A stretch of 64,000 bases of DNA from Trichodelitschia bisporula (GCA_010356995.1 ML996687.1:497803-561802), one strand, 5' to 3'; counted from the stretch's first letter, positions 46,826 through 57,848 are shown. The notes: generated from the sequence alone by a model not told the origin. Translations and numbers: made by a program.

Positions 46826-47422
46826 ATGGCAGCATCCACCCGCCTCATCTGCCTCAGCGCCTCGGATATCAAACACGTCGAGCATCAAGCCATGGCCGCC
46901 AAACTCCGTCGAAAACCCTCCCTCCACCTCATTACCAGCTTCCCCACACCTCCAACCTCATCACACCGGTACTCGCGCTTCCAGCTCTCACCTCTCCACT
47001 CGACCTTCCCCTCTCAACAACCCACCTCGCACTTCTCCTGGGACTCCGACTACGGGCATCCAGAACCTTCATCAGCAAGCCCCTCATCCGCTTGCAGCAG
47101 CGCCAGTACTTCCGAAGGGTCGATGCTAGACCGGTACATGCTCGAGCCGCCGCTGGTGGTCCCGGTTGCACGACGAGTACGCCAGCCTGTACTGGCCTCG
47201 CCGAGCCCGAGCCCCAGTCCTGTCGAACGACAGTGCGAGCTCGGCGTGCACTTTACCACCGAGGAGGTCCCGGTCGTGATGATGTGTCCGATGGTGAATA
47301 GAGGCCGGGTGGGGATGGGAGACTATCTTTCCAAAGTGCATTTAAGGCACCGGGGGGAATGTATAGAGGGATGGACGGCTGTGGGCGACGCTGGAGGGGG
47401 GGTTTATAGGCTTGGCGTTTAG
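46826..47422 (+). CDS. Paralog cluster gene A (short member)
   Basis: 198 aa in one frame starting MAASTRLICLSASDIKHVEH. Its first half holds the cluster core, here YSRFQLSPLH (about residue 52), preceded by AAKLRRKPS. About 45 residues later comes a second block, MLDRYMLEPPLVVPVARR. Gene B has the same two blocks in the same order (YGRFALSPLF and DDYMLRHFMAEPPIAVPVPR) and a matching lead-in (NASEFILFQKATAATRLRRP), so A and B are closest relatives. The C-terminus, with VPVVMMCPMVNRGRVGMGDY, is its own. No signal peptide, membrane span or enzyme motif; composition is Ser/Pro-rich and largely disordered. Function unknown. Confidence 0.6.
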   Translation: MAASTRLICLSASDIKHVEHQAMAAKLRRKPSLHLITSFPTPPTSSHRYSRFQLSPLHSTFPSQQPTSHFSWDSDYGHPEPSSASPSSACSSASTSEGSMLDRYMLEPPLVVPVARRVRQPVLASPSPSPSPVERQCELGVHFTTEEVPVVMMCPMVNRGRVGMGDYLSKVHLRHRGECIEGWTAVGDAGGGVYRLGV

Positions 47423-49052
47423 GTTGGGTCAGGAAGGAGCGATGGGCTTCTGGGTGCGATGACGATATACATCAGACCCTCCGGTTTGACTGCAGTTCGG
47501 GAGCACGGGCATTGTCGATGGGCGCCAGTTTCATTTGCTTGAAGTTGGGATGTCTGTACGCGTAGTAGTTGATATGAGGCGGCAAAGAGCCTAGGAGATC
47601 AGTCAGTCGTCCTATTACAGTAATGTCCCAAAGCATGACTTGAACTTGAACATGCGCGATGGTCTGACGTCATAGAGTATGTGTGCTCCAAAGAAGCTGT
47701 CAGATGTGAGACCCGAAGCATCGGACTTAAGATAGCAATAGGACGGCGATGGCAGAATCCCCCCAGCTCAGGAGTCAGGGGAATATGCGAGCCGTTGAAT
47801 GTCCACCGAAATGTGTGTGCGTAGATGTACCCAGCCAAAAGGTGACTGGGATAGAAGCTCAGCCGGGAGGGCCCAGCTGTCAACAGAGTAGAGAGCAACG
47901 GCCATGAAGGGCAGCCTCAATGAGGGAGTAGGTGCGAATCGAGAAGGTCTGCTTCGTTGACAACGAATCTTCCATGGCTCCACTTCTCTACCATGCGAGG
48001 CTTCCTGTCCTGAGATTATTAGTGGCTGATTTGACATTTCGGTGGGTCGATCTGGCGATGAAGCGATTGGTTGTTAGGCTTCCCCAACCTTCATCCAGCC
48101 TATCTCCATTGACCATGTGAGCATCAAGACGAATCCGTCACTTTTTCCATCGCTCGACTTTCAAAGGCAATTGGGCAGCATGGAGCCTGCAAATATTTGC
48201 CGTCAATTCAGTTACTTCCTTACCATTCGCCTGCCGTGCGGGGAAGATACACATAAAAATGCGCTAATTTAGTGCAATTGGCTCACAGCGGCTGGACTGC
48301 AGCCTCTTTCGCATCAGTCACCATCAACCGTCCTCAACCCCAACCTCAGCTTTCTTCCCCTCCTTACGGATGTGCACAGTACGGACGTACTCGCGCATAC
48401 TCCGTAGAAACCCGAGCAAAAGGTCAGCTCACTCTCACTCCCGAGAAGAACACAGAGCAGCTCCGGGCTATCCGGCTGTGTAAGTACTCTCTTCTCCCCC
48501 ATTCCCAACCTCCCCCCCCCCACACTTGCTGTCTAATATTATCCCAAGCTTGCCCGAAGGTGTGCCCTGCAGGTTTCCAGTGCCAAGGTCACACCTCATG
48601 CGCCCATCACGCCCACGCACCTGCTATCCACCCGGCCTCATTGGCGGCCATGTTGGCCGGGGTAGCGCAACGGAACGTTTCGTGCCCTGTGGCGGGGAGA
48701 GTGGCCGCGGGGGCATGACCGGGTAGCAAACTGCTCCAAACCCGGTTCGGGCCCATTTCGGAGAACAATGTGGTGATGCGAGAGTCAGTTGCAGGCGCCA
48801 TTTTTTCCCTGGCTACCGTAATCACTAAGGACTACGAGCAAACATGCGACCCGCATTGCGCTCGTTCCTGGCCCCCCCGACACCTCCTTCCCCCGCAAAA
48901 CCGCCGTTGGGTCCTCTCCGCCGGGTGATATTCTTACTTAACGACCCGCAGCCGCCCAGTCAACCCGCGCGCGACCCAAGCTCTTCGCCGCGACCCACAC
49001 CGGGTGTCCGTACCCACCGTCCCACCTCCTCTCCTCCGCACGGCCTATCCCG
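47423..49052. other. Intergenic, nothing supported
   Basis: About 1.6 kb between genes A and B. Frames here lack similarity to the cluster modules and no repeat is obvious. Confidence 0.45.
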
Positions 49053-49766
49053 ATGCTTCCCCGGCGTCCGTCACCCCCGCCCTCCTACCGCCCCTCCTCC
49101 CATCCCTCTCGCACCTTAACCACCTCCCCACAGCCCGAGAGCGCATCACCCTCACCCTCCCCACCACCATCCTCAACCTCAACTCCCGCACCACGCGTCC
49201 CCCTCAACCTGAACGCATCCGAATTCATTCTCTTCCAAAAGGCAACCGCAGCAACCCGTCTCCGGCGCCCCTCCTCCCCCACCTCCCGGCCTGACACACC
49301 CGATCAAGCCCCGGCCCGCACGCAGTCGAGCCCAAAATATGGCCGCTTCGCGCTGAGCCCGCTGTTTCCGCCGCGCGATCTCGCCCTCCCGGTGCCGGCG
49401 CCGGCGCCGGCGCCTCGCCCACGGAAGAAGCGGGACGATTACATGCTGCGCCATTTCATGGCTGAGCCGCCGATTGCAGTGCCCGTCCCACGGGGGCCGG
49501 TGCCGGCACCGGGACTGGAGCTTGGCCGGCGAGCTTTGCCTACCGGCAGCGCCAGCGCCGACACCTCGCCTGTTGTTGAAGATACGAGCCCGGTGGGCGC
49601 GGGCGGGAAGGCTTGGTCGTATCATGGCGGAAATCCGCGGGGGGATGAGCGCGGGTACGATTTTAAGCCCTTCGTGGTTTACTCAAAGAGGAGGGGGGCG
49701 GAGGAGGAGAGGAGGGAGAGGAGGGGGCTGGACGGGAGTGAGAGGGGGGGATTCGAGCGGCGATGA
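49053..49766 (+). CDS. Paralog cluster gene B (short member)
   Basis: 237 aa in one frame from ATG 49053. After a Pro/Ser-rich leader come LNASEFILFQKATAATRLRR, the core YGRFALSPLFPPRDLALPVP (about residue 97), an alternating Pro/Ala stretch, basic RPRKKRDDYM and FMAEPPIAVPVPRG, then a Ser/Glu-rich part and GYDFKPFVVYSKRR. The order of blocks matches gene A. The tail is highly charged (EEERRERRGLDGSERGG). The leader's composition suggests the start could lie downstream or that an upstream exon was missed. Unknown function. Confidence 0.58.
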   Translation: MLPRRPSPPPSYRPSSHPSRTLTTSPQPESASPSPSPPPSSTSTPAPRVPLNLNASEFILFQKATAATRLRRPSSPTSRPDTPDQAPARTQSSPKYGRFALSPLFPPRDLALPVPAPAPAPRPRKKRDDYMLRHFMAEPPIAVPVPRGPVPAPGLELGRRALPTGSASADTSPVVEDTSPVGAGGKAWSYHGGNPRGDERGYDFKPFVVYSKRRGAEEERRERRGLDGSERGGFERR

Positions 49767-51770
49767 CCATAGTAGAAGGGCAGAATTTTTGATGGGATGA
49801 AGGAAGGGCTGGTCAACCAAGCGGCCCTACGGTGATGAAGCGGCCTTGCGGCGACGGGACCTGTAAAAATGGTCTCTGGAGCACTTGCATCATGATGCCC
49901 TGCGGCGGGTAGTCGCGCAGTGGCCCGCATTACCCGCAACTGGCGTCTGTAATTTTGAGATATCCTGGATCCGAATGCGGTCCTTTAGCGGTAGATGAAA
50001 AGCAAATTAGCAGTCCTCATAACCGAAGCCAAATCTTGCAGTGATTGAAGTGCAGCCAAAAGGTGAAGCTGCAGGCGACTTTCCATGCCACGTGATGAAG
50101 TCTCGGGCGGTTCGGCAATCTCGCTTATCGTCGCTTATCGCGGCTCGATCCGCGTTACACGACGTTGGGTTCGAATTATTGGTACCACGGAAGTACCCCG
50201 CTTCATGGCACCGGCTGCATATGTCTGGTGCTCTCGCGGTCGCAAAAGCGGTCAGAATGCCTGTCCCGTCCTGCAGGCAAGGTACGCGCCTTTACAGCCG
50301 GGCATTGGCCAGCGCCATGCACTCGAAGCGCCCCTAAGTTGTTAGGCCCCCCCCGAACCTTGGAGGTCAACAGCCGGACTTGAGCGGGCGAGCATATGTA
50401 TCTTGGAAACGATAGATCCGTTTCCTACACTGTACCAATCCGCGCGACCACCCAGCCGCCGGGGAGCTTCCATCTTTCGCTGGGCAGGAGAAACATCACA
50501 AGTGCGGAGATGCCATGACAAGTGCGGAGAAATCGGGTTTCGGGCGATCCCACGATACTGTGGATTGATATCTCGTTTCAACACGCGGGAGAAGGCAACG
50601 AGAGCTTCTAGTCCGCCACGGCGAGGGGTCGGTGTGCAACTGTGTTACCTGAAGAAAAACGAAATCACCTCAAAACGGCGCAGTGCATCCTGGCCAATGG
50701 CCGCTAATTAGTCCCGTTTTCCTTGCTAATTAGTGGCGTCTCCATTGCTATCTGTGCGTTTGGCTCCCCACATGGAGCGCGACGCACTCACTTGCAGAAA
50801 ATAATGCCGCGGGTGAACTCACTTATCAACCATCGAAATGTCTGACTCCTAACGAAGAAGATCTACGCGAAGGATCCTCAGATGCTGCGTCAGGCTGGGC
50901 CATTGAGCCTCCACTTTAAAACCGGACACAGCGGAACTCAAAAGCTCACGGTTCGAGAGAACGTTTTCGTGGACATTCCTCGAGTCCAGGCGACTTGTGA
51001 GAAGTACATTTGCTCCTCAACCACTAACTCCGCTCCATCCTGGCGCAGCCCTTGACCTCATTACCGCTGGCCGAAAGGCAGACCATACCGTACTTTCTTA
51101 ACCGTACCAAACCAGGCCAGGCCGGAATCCCATCTTCTGGGATTCAGCAATCAGATGGAAACATCAGGTACGATACGTTGCAAATGGCTTCTGATGAACT
51201 TCGAGGTGCAAAGGGTCATTAGTACCTGGACTCCACACCCATGGAGCACCAGATGTTTTGTCCGCGAAGATATTATGATGGCTCTGATTGAAAGTCCACG
51301 ATGCTCAAGTATTGGCTAACGCACCAGCCATCGGCTGGGCAGCGGTTCTGTACGACCATGGGCCGTCCCGATCCAGTAACATCGGAGACCTTCCCGCCAG
51401 CTCGTCCCCCAAGATGGTCCGTCCCCTTTCACCCTGCGTCCATCAACCCGGCATCCCTGCCCCTCATCATCCACCGCGTGATGGCCGAATGCGGGGAGTG
51501 GTTCAGGGCGTTAGCACGGGCGGGTAAATTCGACTCCTTCAGGTGAAATTAGGAGAGTTCTAGCCACATCCAGGGGCGTTTGTGTCCCTTTTGCTAGCTG
51601 AGTACAGCCTTATCTAGTTATATGGCAGCCTTTCCAACTTCTACTTCAGCACCGCCTTCGTCCTTCCCCTAGATTGATGGTGGTTGTTCCGTTCCTGCTT
51701 GTTCGTCTTTCAGTATGATCCAGGTAGCAGCTATCCGTACCGGGTAGTCGATCTGCAAACACCAGCGACC
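49767..51770. other. Intergenic, nothing supported
   Basis: About 2 kb between genes B and C. Short frames only. A pyrimidine-rich leader and a TATATGG at about 51620 precede gene C; an in-frame extension of C upstream to 51684 is possible but has no module similarity. Confidence 0.45.
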
Positions 51771-54140
51771 ATGGCCAGCCCAACCGAAGCAGTCAGCCTG
51801 GTCTCTACCACGATTCCGGAAATTGACATCGCCCTCGCAAAGTCCCAGGCGTTCGCTTCGAAAGAGCGCCGTATGAAGCGGAACTCAGAACAGCGGCCGC
51901 TGTTCAACTGGCTAGGAGAGCGGTACAGCCAATTCGCACTCTCACCGCCGTCCCCCAAGGCCTTCACCTTTGCACACCACTGCTCCATCAGTGAAGCCTC
52001 AGTACCCAAGTCGTTGCTGGAACAGCACCTCGACAAGTCACCCCCACCCGCGTCCTCACACAGGCTGTCGACAGCCCTGGAAGGCAAGCCTGTCCGAATC
52101 GACGCCTCGAGGAAACAGATCAATGTCGAACCCGTAGTCAAGCCCGTGGTGAAGCCCGCCAGAATCAATGCCTTGAAGAAGCAAGCCACCGTCGAGGCCT
52201 CGCTCACCAGCCCCACCGTCACCAAGAACCTCTGGGCCTACCTCGCGGGCATCGGGTCCAAGGCTGAGCGTCCCGTGCCAGTCCTCGACCCAGCAAGGGT
52301 GACCTCTAGTCTGCCCACCGGTCCGAAGGATCCAGTTGCAAAACCTGTATCGGGTCCCCGGGCACCACACAAGCGCTCCGAGAGCGGTGCGGCCGTAAGG
52401 CCGGGCAGTGTGCATCGTTCCAGCGGGATCACCAGCAGCGTCTCAGCCTCACCGAACCCAACGGCTCCCACTAGGACACCCAGTCCCCCGACTGCCGGTC
52501 CAGCGCCTTCCTCCCACTCACTCACGCCGACAACCATCTCCCTGCCCATCGTCTCGGGTGGGCTTGTACACGGTACGAGCGGTGCGGAGCCCAGAAGCCA
52601 CTTTTCACCGATCAGCCCGGACAGCGCCGTGAGCGGCCCACCCGCAGTGCGAAGCTACTTCTCGCCCATCAGTCCGGACAGTTCGGCGAGCAGTTCACCC
52701 GCAGTACGGAGCTACTTCTCACCCATCAGTCCGGACAGCGCCACGGGCAGTACACCTTCGGTACATGCCGCGGTCAGGAGTCACTTCTCGCCTATCAGCC
52801 CCAACAGCGCTGTGAGTAGTCCACCCGCCACCAGGAGCCACTTCTCGCCCATCAGTTCGGACAGTACTGTGAGCAGTCAAAGGTCATCGGATGCCTCGCT
52901 TGTGTACACCACACCCCGGACCAGAAATCCAACGGAGCCGATTTCCCCGCCGCCCATGGCGCCGACTGCAGAGTCGTTCGGCCGTGAGTATATGCTGATG
53001 ACAATCAGCTTGTCACCATCGATCTACGATCCGCCGCCTGCTCCCACCCTCAGCGCGTTTCCTGTCGACCTCCCCGCTAGCCCGACCATTTCCCGTCCAT
53101 GCCCGATCGATACCTCACCGAACCCCCGCTCCCTCATCGCCGACTCGCCATACCCGGGCTTCGGCACCGCGACCTCCAGCACCGACTCTACATACGGATC
53201 CACCTCCTCCCTCGCCGGTCCCGACACCCCCGCCCCCCTAACAGCAAAGCGCATCGACTCACCCCCCGCGCCCACTCACAGCCACTTCCCCTCATCCCGC
53301 CCCGCCCCCCCCCTCCTCAAACGCAGCTCTGCCCTCTACCCCATCTCCCCCTTCCCCTCCCCGAGGTTGCCCGGCAGCCCAGCCCCCACCCCGCGCTTCG
53401 CCCGTTTCCCGGCGAACCGGGCGCTGCGCGCGCTGGACACGAGCGTCGGCGGACTGAGCAGCCGCATGTCGCCGAAGAGCATGGACGACGCGTATGAGGA
53501 TGAGGATGTGACGCCGACGGCGGAGCGGCCGCGCGGGGGGTTGCATAGTGCGCCGGCGAGTGCGGCGCCGGTTACGGCGGTTGAGCTTGGGGCGGGGATG
53601 GGGGGGCAGGAGGGTGTGGGGAGTGGGAGTGAGGGGGGGAGTACGCCGAGTAGTGAGCGGAGTGATACACCGTTTCCGATGACGCCGACGGCTGTGGCGT
53701 GGCCGTCGTTTGAGGATCGCGTGGCCAGTGGAGAGAAAAAGCTAAGGGAGGAGGAGGGGGATTTTCTTGTACCGGTTGAGAGGGGTGGGGCTGTGAGAGT
53801 GGGCGAGGGAAGTTCGGTGGAGGATTTGCTTGATTTGCACTTCAATGAAGAAGTGCGTGGTCGCGGGGAAGGGCAGCGTATATCGCGTGAGCTGCCGGAG
53901 CGGAGGAACAGGAGTGAGAGCCCATTGCGCTCGCCAACTGCCGGGTTGTATTCGGAGCTGCAGAAGAGGCCCGGCGCGACGATGACGGAGGAGTTGCTGA
54001 CGCCGGCGGTGTATGACCCGCACGCGGACAACATGTTTTCGTCGGTGATGCCGAGCAAAAAGTTTTATGCACTGCCGTCGGGGAGGCAGAACGACAAGAA
54101 CTTCATCTTGGGGGTGTATTTTAACCGGTCGTCAGGTTAG
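51771..54140 (+). CDS. Paralog cluster gene C (long member)
   Basis: 789 aa, intronless. Modules shared with gene E, in the same order: IALAKSQAFASKERR (about 23-37); the core YSQFALSPPSPKAF; SPTVTKNLWAYLAGIG (about 145-160); a repeat region; YDPPPAPTLSAFPVDLPASP with IADSPYPGFG; LDTSVGGLSSRMSP then SMDDAYEDEDVTPTAERPRG (about 555-590) and LHSAPASAAPVTA; SSERSDTPFPMTPTAVAWP; and a C-terminal module with LLTPAVYDPHADN, SKKFY and NFILGVYFNRSSG. Most of the protein is Ser/Pro-rich and predicted disordered by eye; only the short modules look constrained. In place of E's Pro repeats it carries five SPISPDS units. No targeting signal or enzyme motif. A scaffold of short linear motifs is a reasonable guess. 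Confidence 0.7.
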   Translation: MASPTEAVSLVSTTIPEIDIALAKSQAFASKERRMKRNSEQRPLFNWLGERYSQFALSPPSPKAFTFAHHCSISEASVPKSLLEQHLDKSPPPASSHRLSTALEGKPVRIDASRKQINVEPVVKPVVKPARINALKKQATVEASLTSPTVTKNLWAYLAGIGSKAERPVPVLDPARVTSSLPTGPKDPVAKPVSGPRAPHKRSESGAAVRPGSVHRSSGITSSVSASPNPTAPTRTPSPPTAGPAPSSHSLTPTTISLPIVSGGLVHGTSGAEPRSHFSPISPDSAVSGPPAVRSYFSPISPDSSASSSPAVRSYFSPISPDSATGSTPSVHAAVRSHFSPISPNSAVSSPPATRSHFSPISSDSTVSSQRSSDASLVYTTPRTRNPTEPISPPPMAPTAESFGREYMLMTISLSPSIYDPPPAPTLSAFPVDLPASPTISRPCPIDTSPNPRSLIADSPYPGFGTATSSTDSTYGSTSSLAGPDTPAPLTAKRIDSPPAPTHSHFPSSRPAPPLLKRSSALYPISPFPSPRLPGSPAPTPRFARFPANRALRALDTSVGGLSSRMSPKSMDDAYEDEDVTPTAERPRGGLHSAPASAAPVTAVELGAGMGGQEGVGSGSEGGSTPSSERSDTPFPMTPTAVAWPSFEDRVASGEKKLREEEGDFLVPVERGGAVRVGEGSSVEDLLDLHFNEEVRGRGEGQRISRELPERRNRSESPLRSPTAGLYSELQKRPGATMTEELLTPAVYDPHADNMFSSVMPSKKFYALPSGRQNDKNFILGVYFNRSSG
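52591..52880 (+). repeat. Five SxFSPISPDS units within gene C
   Basis: Units of about 60-75 bp encode [RS]-[SH]-[YF]-FSPISPDS followed by a Ser/Pro linker and VRS or TRS. They begin near 52600, 52650, 52708, 52780 and 52840. Copies differ at silent and coding positions. Confidence 0.85.
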
Positions 54141-54969
54141 ACTTACGGCCTGGCGCCGCTGGCTGGACGTTGGTGCATCTGAGGGTTGGGATGCGGGTAA
54201 CCCGTCGTGAATGCCGGGTAACCACGTGTGGATGACGGGTAACCTGACGTGGGTGACGGGCGCCTAGCTGTCTAAGACGGGTAAAAGGGTATTCATGACG
54301 GGTAACGAGCGTGTCAGTTACGGGTAACTGGACGTCAACGGACTTGGGAATGAAACGGACATTCATCGATTCGCAAACATGGCATGGGAAATAGGTTGGA
54401 CGTTTACGCTGGGAATGGATCAGGGCGGACATCTGGAAATTTGCGGTCTCAGACATCGTGTCTTTCTCTTTTGGGCAAGCATTGGCGCTTGGGTGGTTAC
54501 CGTCCTTTTGATTAGTTAGCTAATGACGAACGGCTGGAAGACGAGCGATACTGACTGGTCCAAGAACTACGGATCAACGAAAGAAACGCCCTTTTATAAT
54601 GCAGTGAAACATCTAAAGCATACTGAAACAGCTGCTCTGGAGCGTGCCAATTGTTGCAGTCGGCTGATGTTGGTTGCCGGTGATTGGAGGTCGTTGGACG
54701 AAGAATTGTGGCGGATCACGGAGTTCTGACGCTCCTAACTACCCGACATGGAATGTCAAGCACCAGACAGTCCAATGCTGCGCTGAAATACACCAGAAGA
54801 GGCGTGGAAGTACCGAGCATCGGAATCGCTCCGGAACGATAACCATCAATATTCAAGTCTTCATATACTGACTATGCTAACATTACGCTGATATAAGCAA
54901 TCCACCCACCATGGGCACGTATATCTCTATGCATTCCATCTCCACACAACGCCAAACCCAACCCCCCAA
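54141..54969. other. Tail-to-tail spacer of genes C and D
   Basis: Contains the 3' UTRs of two convergent cluster genes and the 21 bp minisatellite described separately. No gene supported; a 68-codon plus frame at 54523 has no features. Confidence 0.5.
54191..54345. repeat. 21 bp CGGGTAA minisatellite, seven copies
   Basis: CGGG cores start at 54194, 54215, 54236, 54257, 54278, 54299 and 54321, so the period is 21 bp almost without exception. The consensus is near TGACGGGTAACNNGACGTGG; the fourth copy has lost TAA. The repeats are too short and unspaced to be a CRISPR array. Confidence 0.9.
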
Positions 54970-56262
54970 CTAAGCCCCCATCCCAACCCCAAACACCTCC
55001 CTCTCCTTCCCCGCACCCCCCCCACCCTTCTCCCCCAAATCCACACTCCCTAACCCCCTAACAACCCACCCCGGCACCCCCTCCCCCTCCTCCACCCCCA
55101 CCCCCACCACCCCTCGCGGCCACGCCATCGCCACAGGCGTCATCGGACTAAATGGATACGGACTCTCCGTCGAACCCGCCGTCGCCGGACTCTCCATAAC
55201 CCGCACATCCGCCCGCGCCGCAAACCGTACCCGCGCCCGACTCGCATTCCTCTCCCTCTCATCCACCACCCGCCTATCATCCCCCCATCTCGCCCTCGCC
55301 CCCTCCTCCTCCTCACTCTCCCCACCTCGCGATCTAGACCGACTCCCAAGCCGCGGCGTCGGCCGCGCAGCCGTAGGTGTAGGATCATCGTCCTCCTCCG
55401 CCCGTCCCCGGCTGCTGCTCCGCAGCGCCCGCAGCCGCGCCGCACCCACACTCGTGTCCAGCGCGCCGAGTGCGTGCGTGCCGCGCGGCGCGGGGACGGG
55501 GACGGTGTGCGCGCGTTGTGGCGGGGGGCGCGCGGTGAGCGGGATTGCCGTCTGCGGACCGTCTGGCACGTCGCGGCTTTGAAGGGAGGAAAGTGGCGCA
55601 GGGCGGGATTTAGGCGGTGAAGACAGAGCGGAGGAGAGGGAGGAGAGGGTCGAGGTTGCAGAAGCGCGGCGCGCGGGGCTGGGCGTGCGCGAGCGCGCGG
55701 AGTGTAAGGAGGAGCGGCTGGAGGAGCGGGAGCTTGCGGCGCTGGGTGTGCGGGACGATATGCGTGTGCGCGAGCGCGGGGGCGGAGTGGGGAGAGCGGA
55801 GGCGAGGGAGGAGAAAGTTGTGCTGGTGGTGCTCGGCGATGCGGCGGCAGAGCGGCTCGAGAAGCTCCCGAGCGCGCGCAGGATCGGGCTCGTCGCAGGA
55901 TCGATCGGCCCGTCGCGCTCGGCCCAGCGACTCGTCCACCCCAGATCGCGAGCGCTTGTCGGTGTGGCGGCCGCGCTCGGTGACGGCGCGATGGGGAGGT
56001 CGGCGAGGAAGGCGTCGAGCATGACGGGTTTGCGCCCCGCGGTGGGCGTGGGTGGAACGTCTGCTGAGGTTGAGGGTTGCGGGCGGAGGGAGAGGACTTT
56101 GGGACTGAGGGGTGAGATGGCGAAGTGCGTGTATTTGCGGTCGCGATCTGGGAAGTCGCTGGCGATGGTGCGCTCGATGCTGGGCGGGAGGTGGGTGCGG
56201 CGGTCGCGGAGGGAGGATGAGCCTGGTGGGGTAGAGGCGGAGGGGGTGGTTGGGCTGGGCAT
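54970..56262 (-). CDS. Paralog cluster gene D (inverted member)
   Basis: 430 aa, intronless, on the opposite strand to its four relatives. It starts MPSPTTPSASTPPGSSSLRD and carries the core YTHFAISPLSPKVLSL (about residue 43), then MLDAFLADLPIAPSP, a block in the position of A's MLDRYMLEPP and B's FMAEPPIAVP. A Ser/Arg-rich middle follows, then ALGALDTSVG with DDDPTPTAARP and PYPFSPMTPVAMAWP; the last nearly equals gene E's PFPFSPITPVAMAWP. It lacks the KNLWAYL block and the C-terminal YDP...YF module of C and E, ending instead in a Gly/Glu-rich tail, KEREVFGVGMGA. D thus links the short (A, B) and long (C, E) forms. Function unknown. Confidence 0.65.
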   Translation of the reverse strand: MPSPTTPSASTPPGSSSLRDRRTHLPPSIERTIASDFPDRDRKYTHFAISPLSPKVLSLRPQPSTSADVPPTPTAGRKPVMLDAFLADLPIAPSPSAAATPTSARDLGWTSRWAERDGPIDPATSPILRALGSFSSRSAAASPSTTSTTFSSLASALPTPPPRSRTRISSRTPSAASSRSSSRSSLHSARSRTPSPARRASATSTLSSLSSALSSPPKSRPAPLSSLQSRDVPDGPQTAIPLTARPPPQRAHTVPVPAPRGTHALGALDTSVGAARLRALRSSSRGRAEEDDDPTPTAARPTPRLGSRSRSRGGESEEEEGARARWGDDRRVVDERERNASRARVRFAARADVRVMESPATAGSTESPYPFSPMTPVAMAWPRGVVGVGVEEGEGVPGWVVRGLGSVDLGEKGGGGAGKEREVFGVGMGA

Positions 56263-57848
56263 GATAAACGGAAGATCGCAAGGATGCTGACGGCCGATCT
56301 GCGCGCCGGTTCAGGATGCGACGGCAGAATGGCACTGTCGACGACGGAGACAAGACGGGACGGGATGACGGGGGATCTAGGGCGAAGATATGCAAAGGGA
56401 AGGCTAAAGGAGGTGCTTTGGAGGGGAAGGGGGGCCGCGAGATGGGCCGCAGGTTAAAAGGATGCTCATCCGCAGTGTGCGAGTGCACAGCACAAGCGCA
56501 TGCCCCGTGTGGGAGATCAGACGTTGCAGGCTAATGCACGAGGGGGCAGCTGCCCGTATGGCTGCCCGGCTACGGTGCGAGGTTCTAAGCCACAGACCGC
56601 GGCGGTCGCCCGGCTGTGTGATGCCTGACCAGGGCGGGAGGGGGGGTTTCCGAGTGAAAGGGCGGGGGCTGGGCCGGGAGACTGATGGCGGAATATTAGC
56701 TTCAGTGCGATGCATTCGGGGGCGTATTCTGAGGGCCAATATCGATACAGGATGTGTTAATGAGACGGAAGGGGAAGTATTAGCTTCAGCCCCGGACACC
56801 TGGGGGGTGGATGGAGAGCCAATACAGGCTCATTTTGCCTGCAAGTCGGGGCAACTTGGCCCCTTCCTAATGCGGTGAAGTTGGTAGTATTTTGCTAGCC
56901 GGGGCGCGTAAATTCGGCCACTGACAGGAGGCATGTTCAGGCTGGGGGAAGGGCACGGGTCGAGGCAGTACGGTAGAGTTTTGATCGGCGAGGCGCAGGA
57001 GGGCGGAGACGGGATGGAGAGGGGAAGGCGATGGAGAGCACTCAAAGGATTGAGGCATTTGGGACATAAAAAGTAAAGAAGTAAAGAAGTAAATACTGTT
57101 AAGAGGAAGTTCCATTCCTTGCAGTTGATGATCCTTTGATGCAAGAAATGTTGGATAATTAGCAAGAGAATGAAGGAGGACCACTGTCTTCTGTTACACA
57201 AGATCCGTCGTACCCAGTGGAGAGGTGAGGGGAAACACGGCCGAGAAAGCGGCCGACTCCTTCGCTCTCTAAGCGCCGTGGTTGTGCGCTACGTCCGAAT
57301 CAGACGTGGGGAACCAACACAACATTCTCCAATTGGCCAGAAAGGCCCTGGGCTGCGATTCTTCAGCCTCGCGATTGGCCCCACCCCCCGCACCCCCCAG
57401 ACAACGCCATGTCGAACTGCCATGTCCTCCCCTGTACAACACCACACTACACGTGAAGCCTCTTCACGCTGCATGAAGGAAGCGGGGGACCCAGGCGGGA
57501 GAGCCCTAGGAAATACGGACCTGTAGCAATCGACTGAGGCGTTCGGGTCAACAGTGATCAACCCATCCGAGGGAGGGGGTATAAGTTTCTTGGGGGGCCT
57601 TGCAGCGAGCACCGCAGCACACATTTCCGCCAGCAGTTTCCCGTCTGCGTTGCTCCCCCCCGTCAGTATTTCATTTGCCTCGCTGTCGGGTTTCCTTTTC
57701 TGTTCCTCTTTTCTCTCGTGCTTTGTCATTTGGTTGCTGTTGTCGTCTTCGTTGCTGTCTTCATTGTCGGTGTCGCCTTCATCGTTCGCATCTGCATCTG
57801 TGGAGCATAATCACTCCTTAATACGCCTAATCGCTCACCACACTCACC
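56263..57848. promoter_or_regulatory. Divergent spacer of cluster genes D and E
   Basis: About 1.6 kb between the starts of D and E, so it holds both promoters. A TATAAG at 57580 lies about 270 bp before E's ATG in a G-rich context and could be a TATA element. The 200 bases before E are strongly pyrimidine-rich. No gene is supported. Confidence 0.4.

Noticed and set aside
48272-48718. 148-codon plus-strand frame between cluster genes A and B
   Set aside because: No cluster module, low-complexity and no codon bias like the neighbours.
40509-54345. Regularly spaced repeats as CRISPR arrays or telomeric DNA
   Set aside because: Units are 16-21 bp without unique spacers, the host is a eukaryote, and the core is not TTAGGG.
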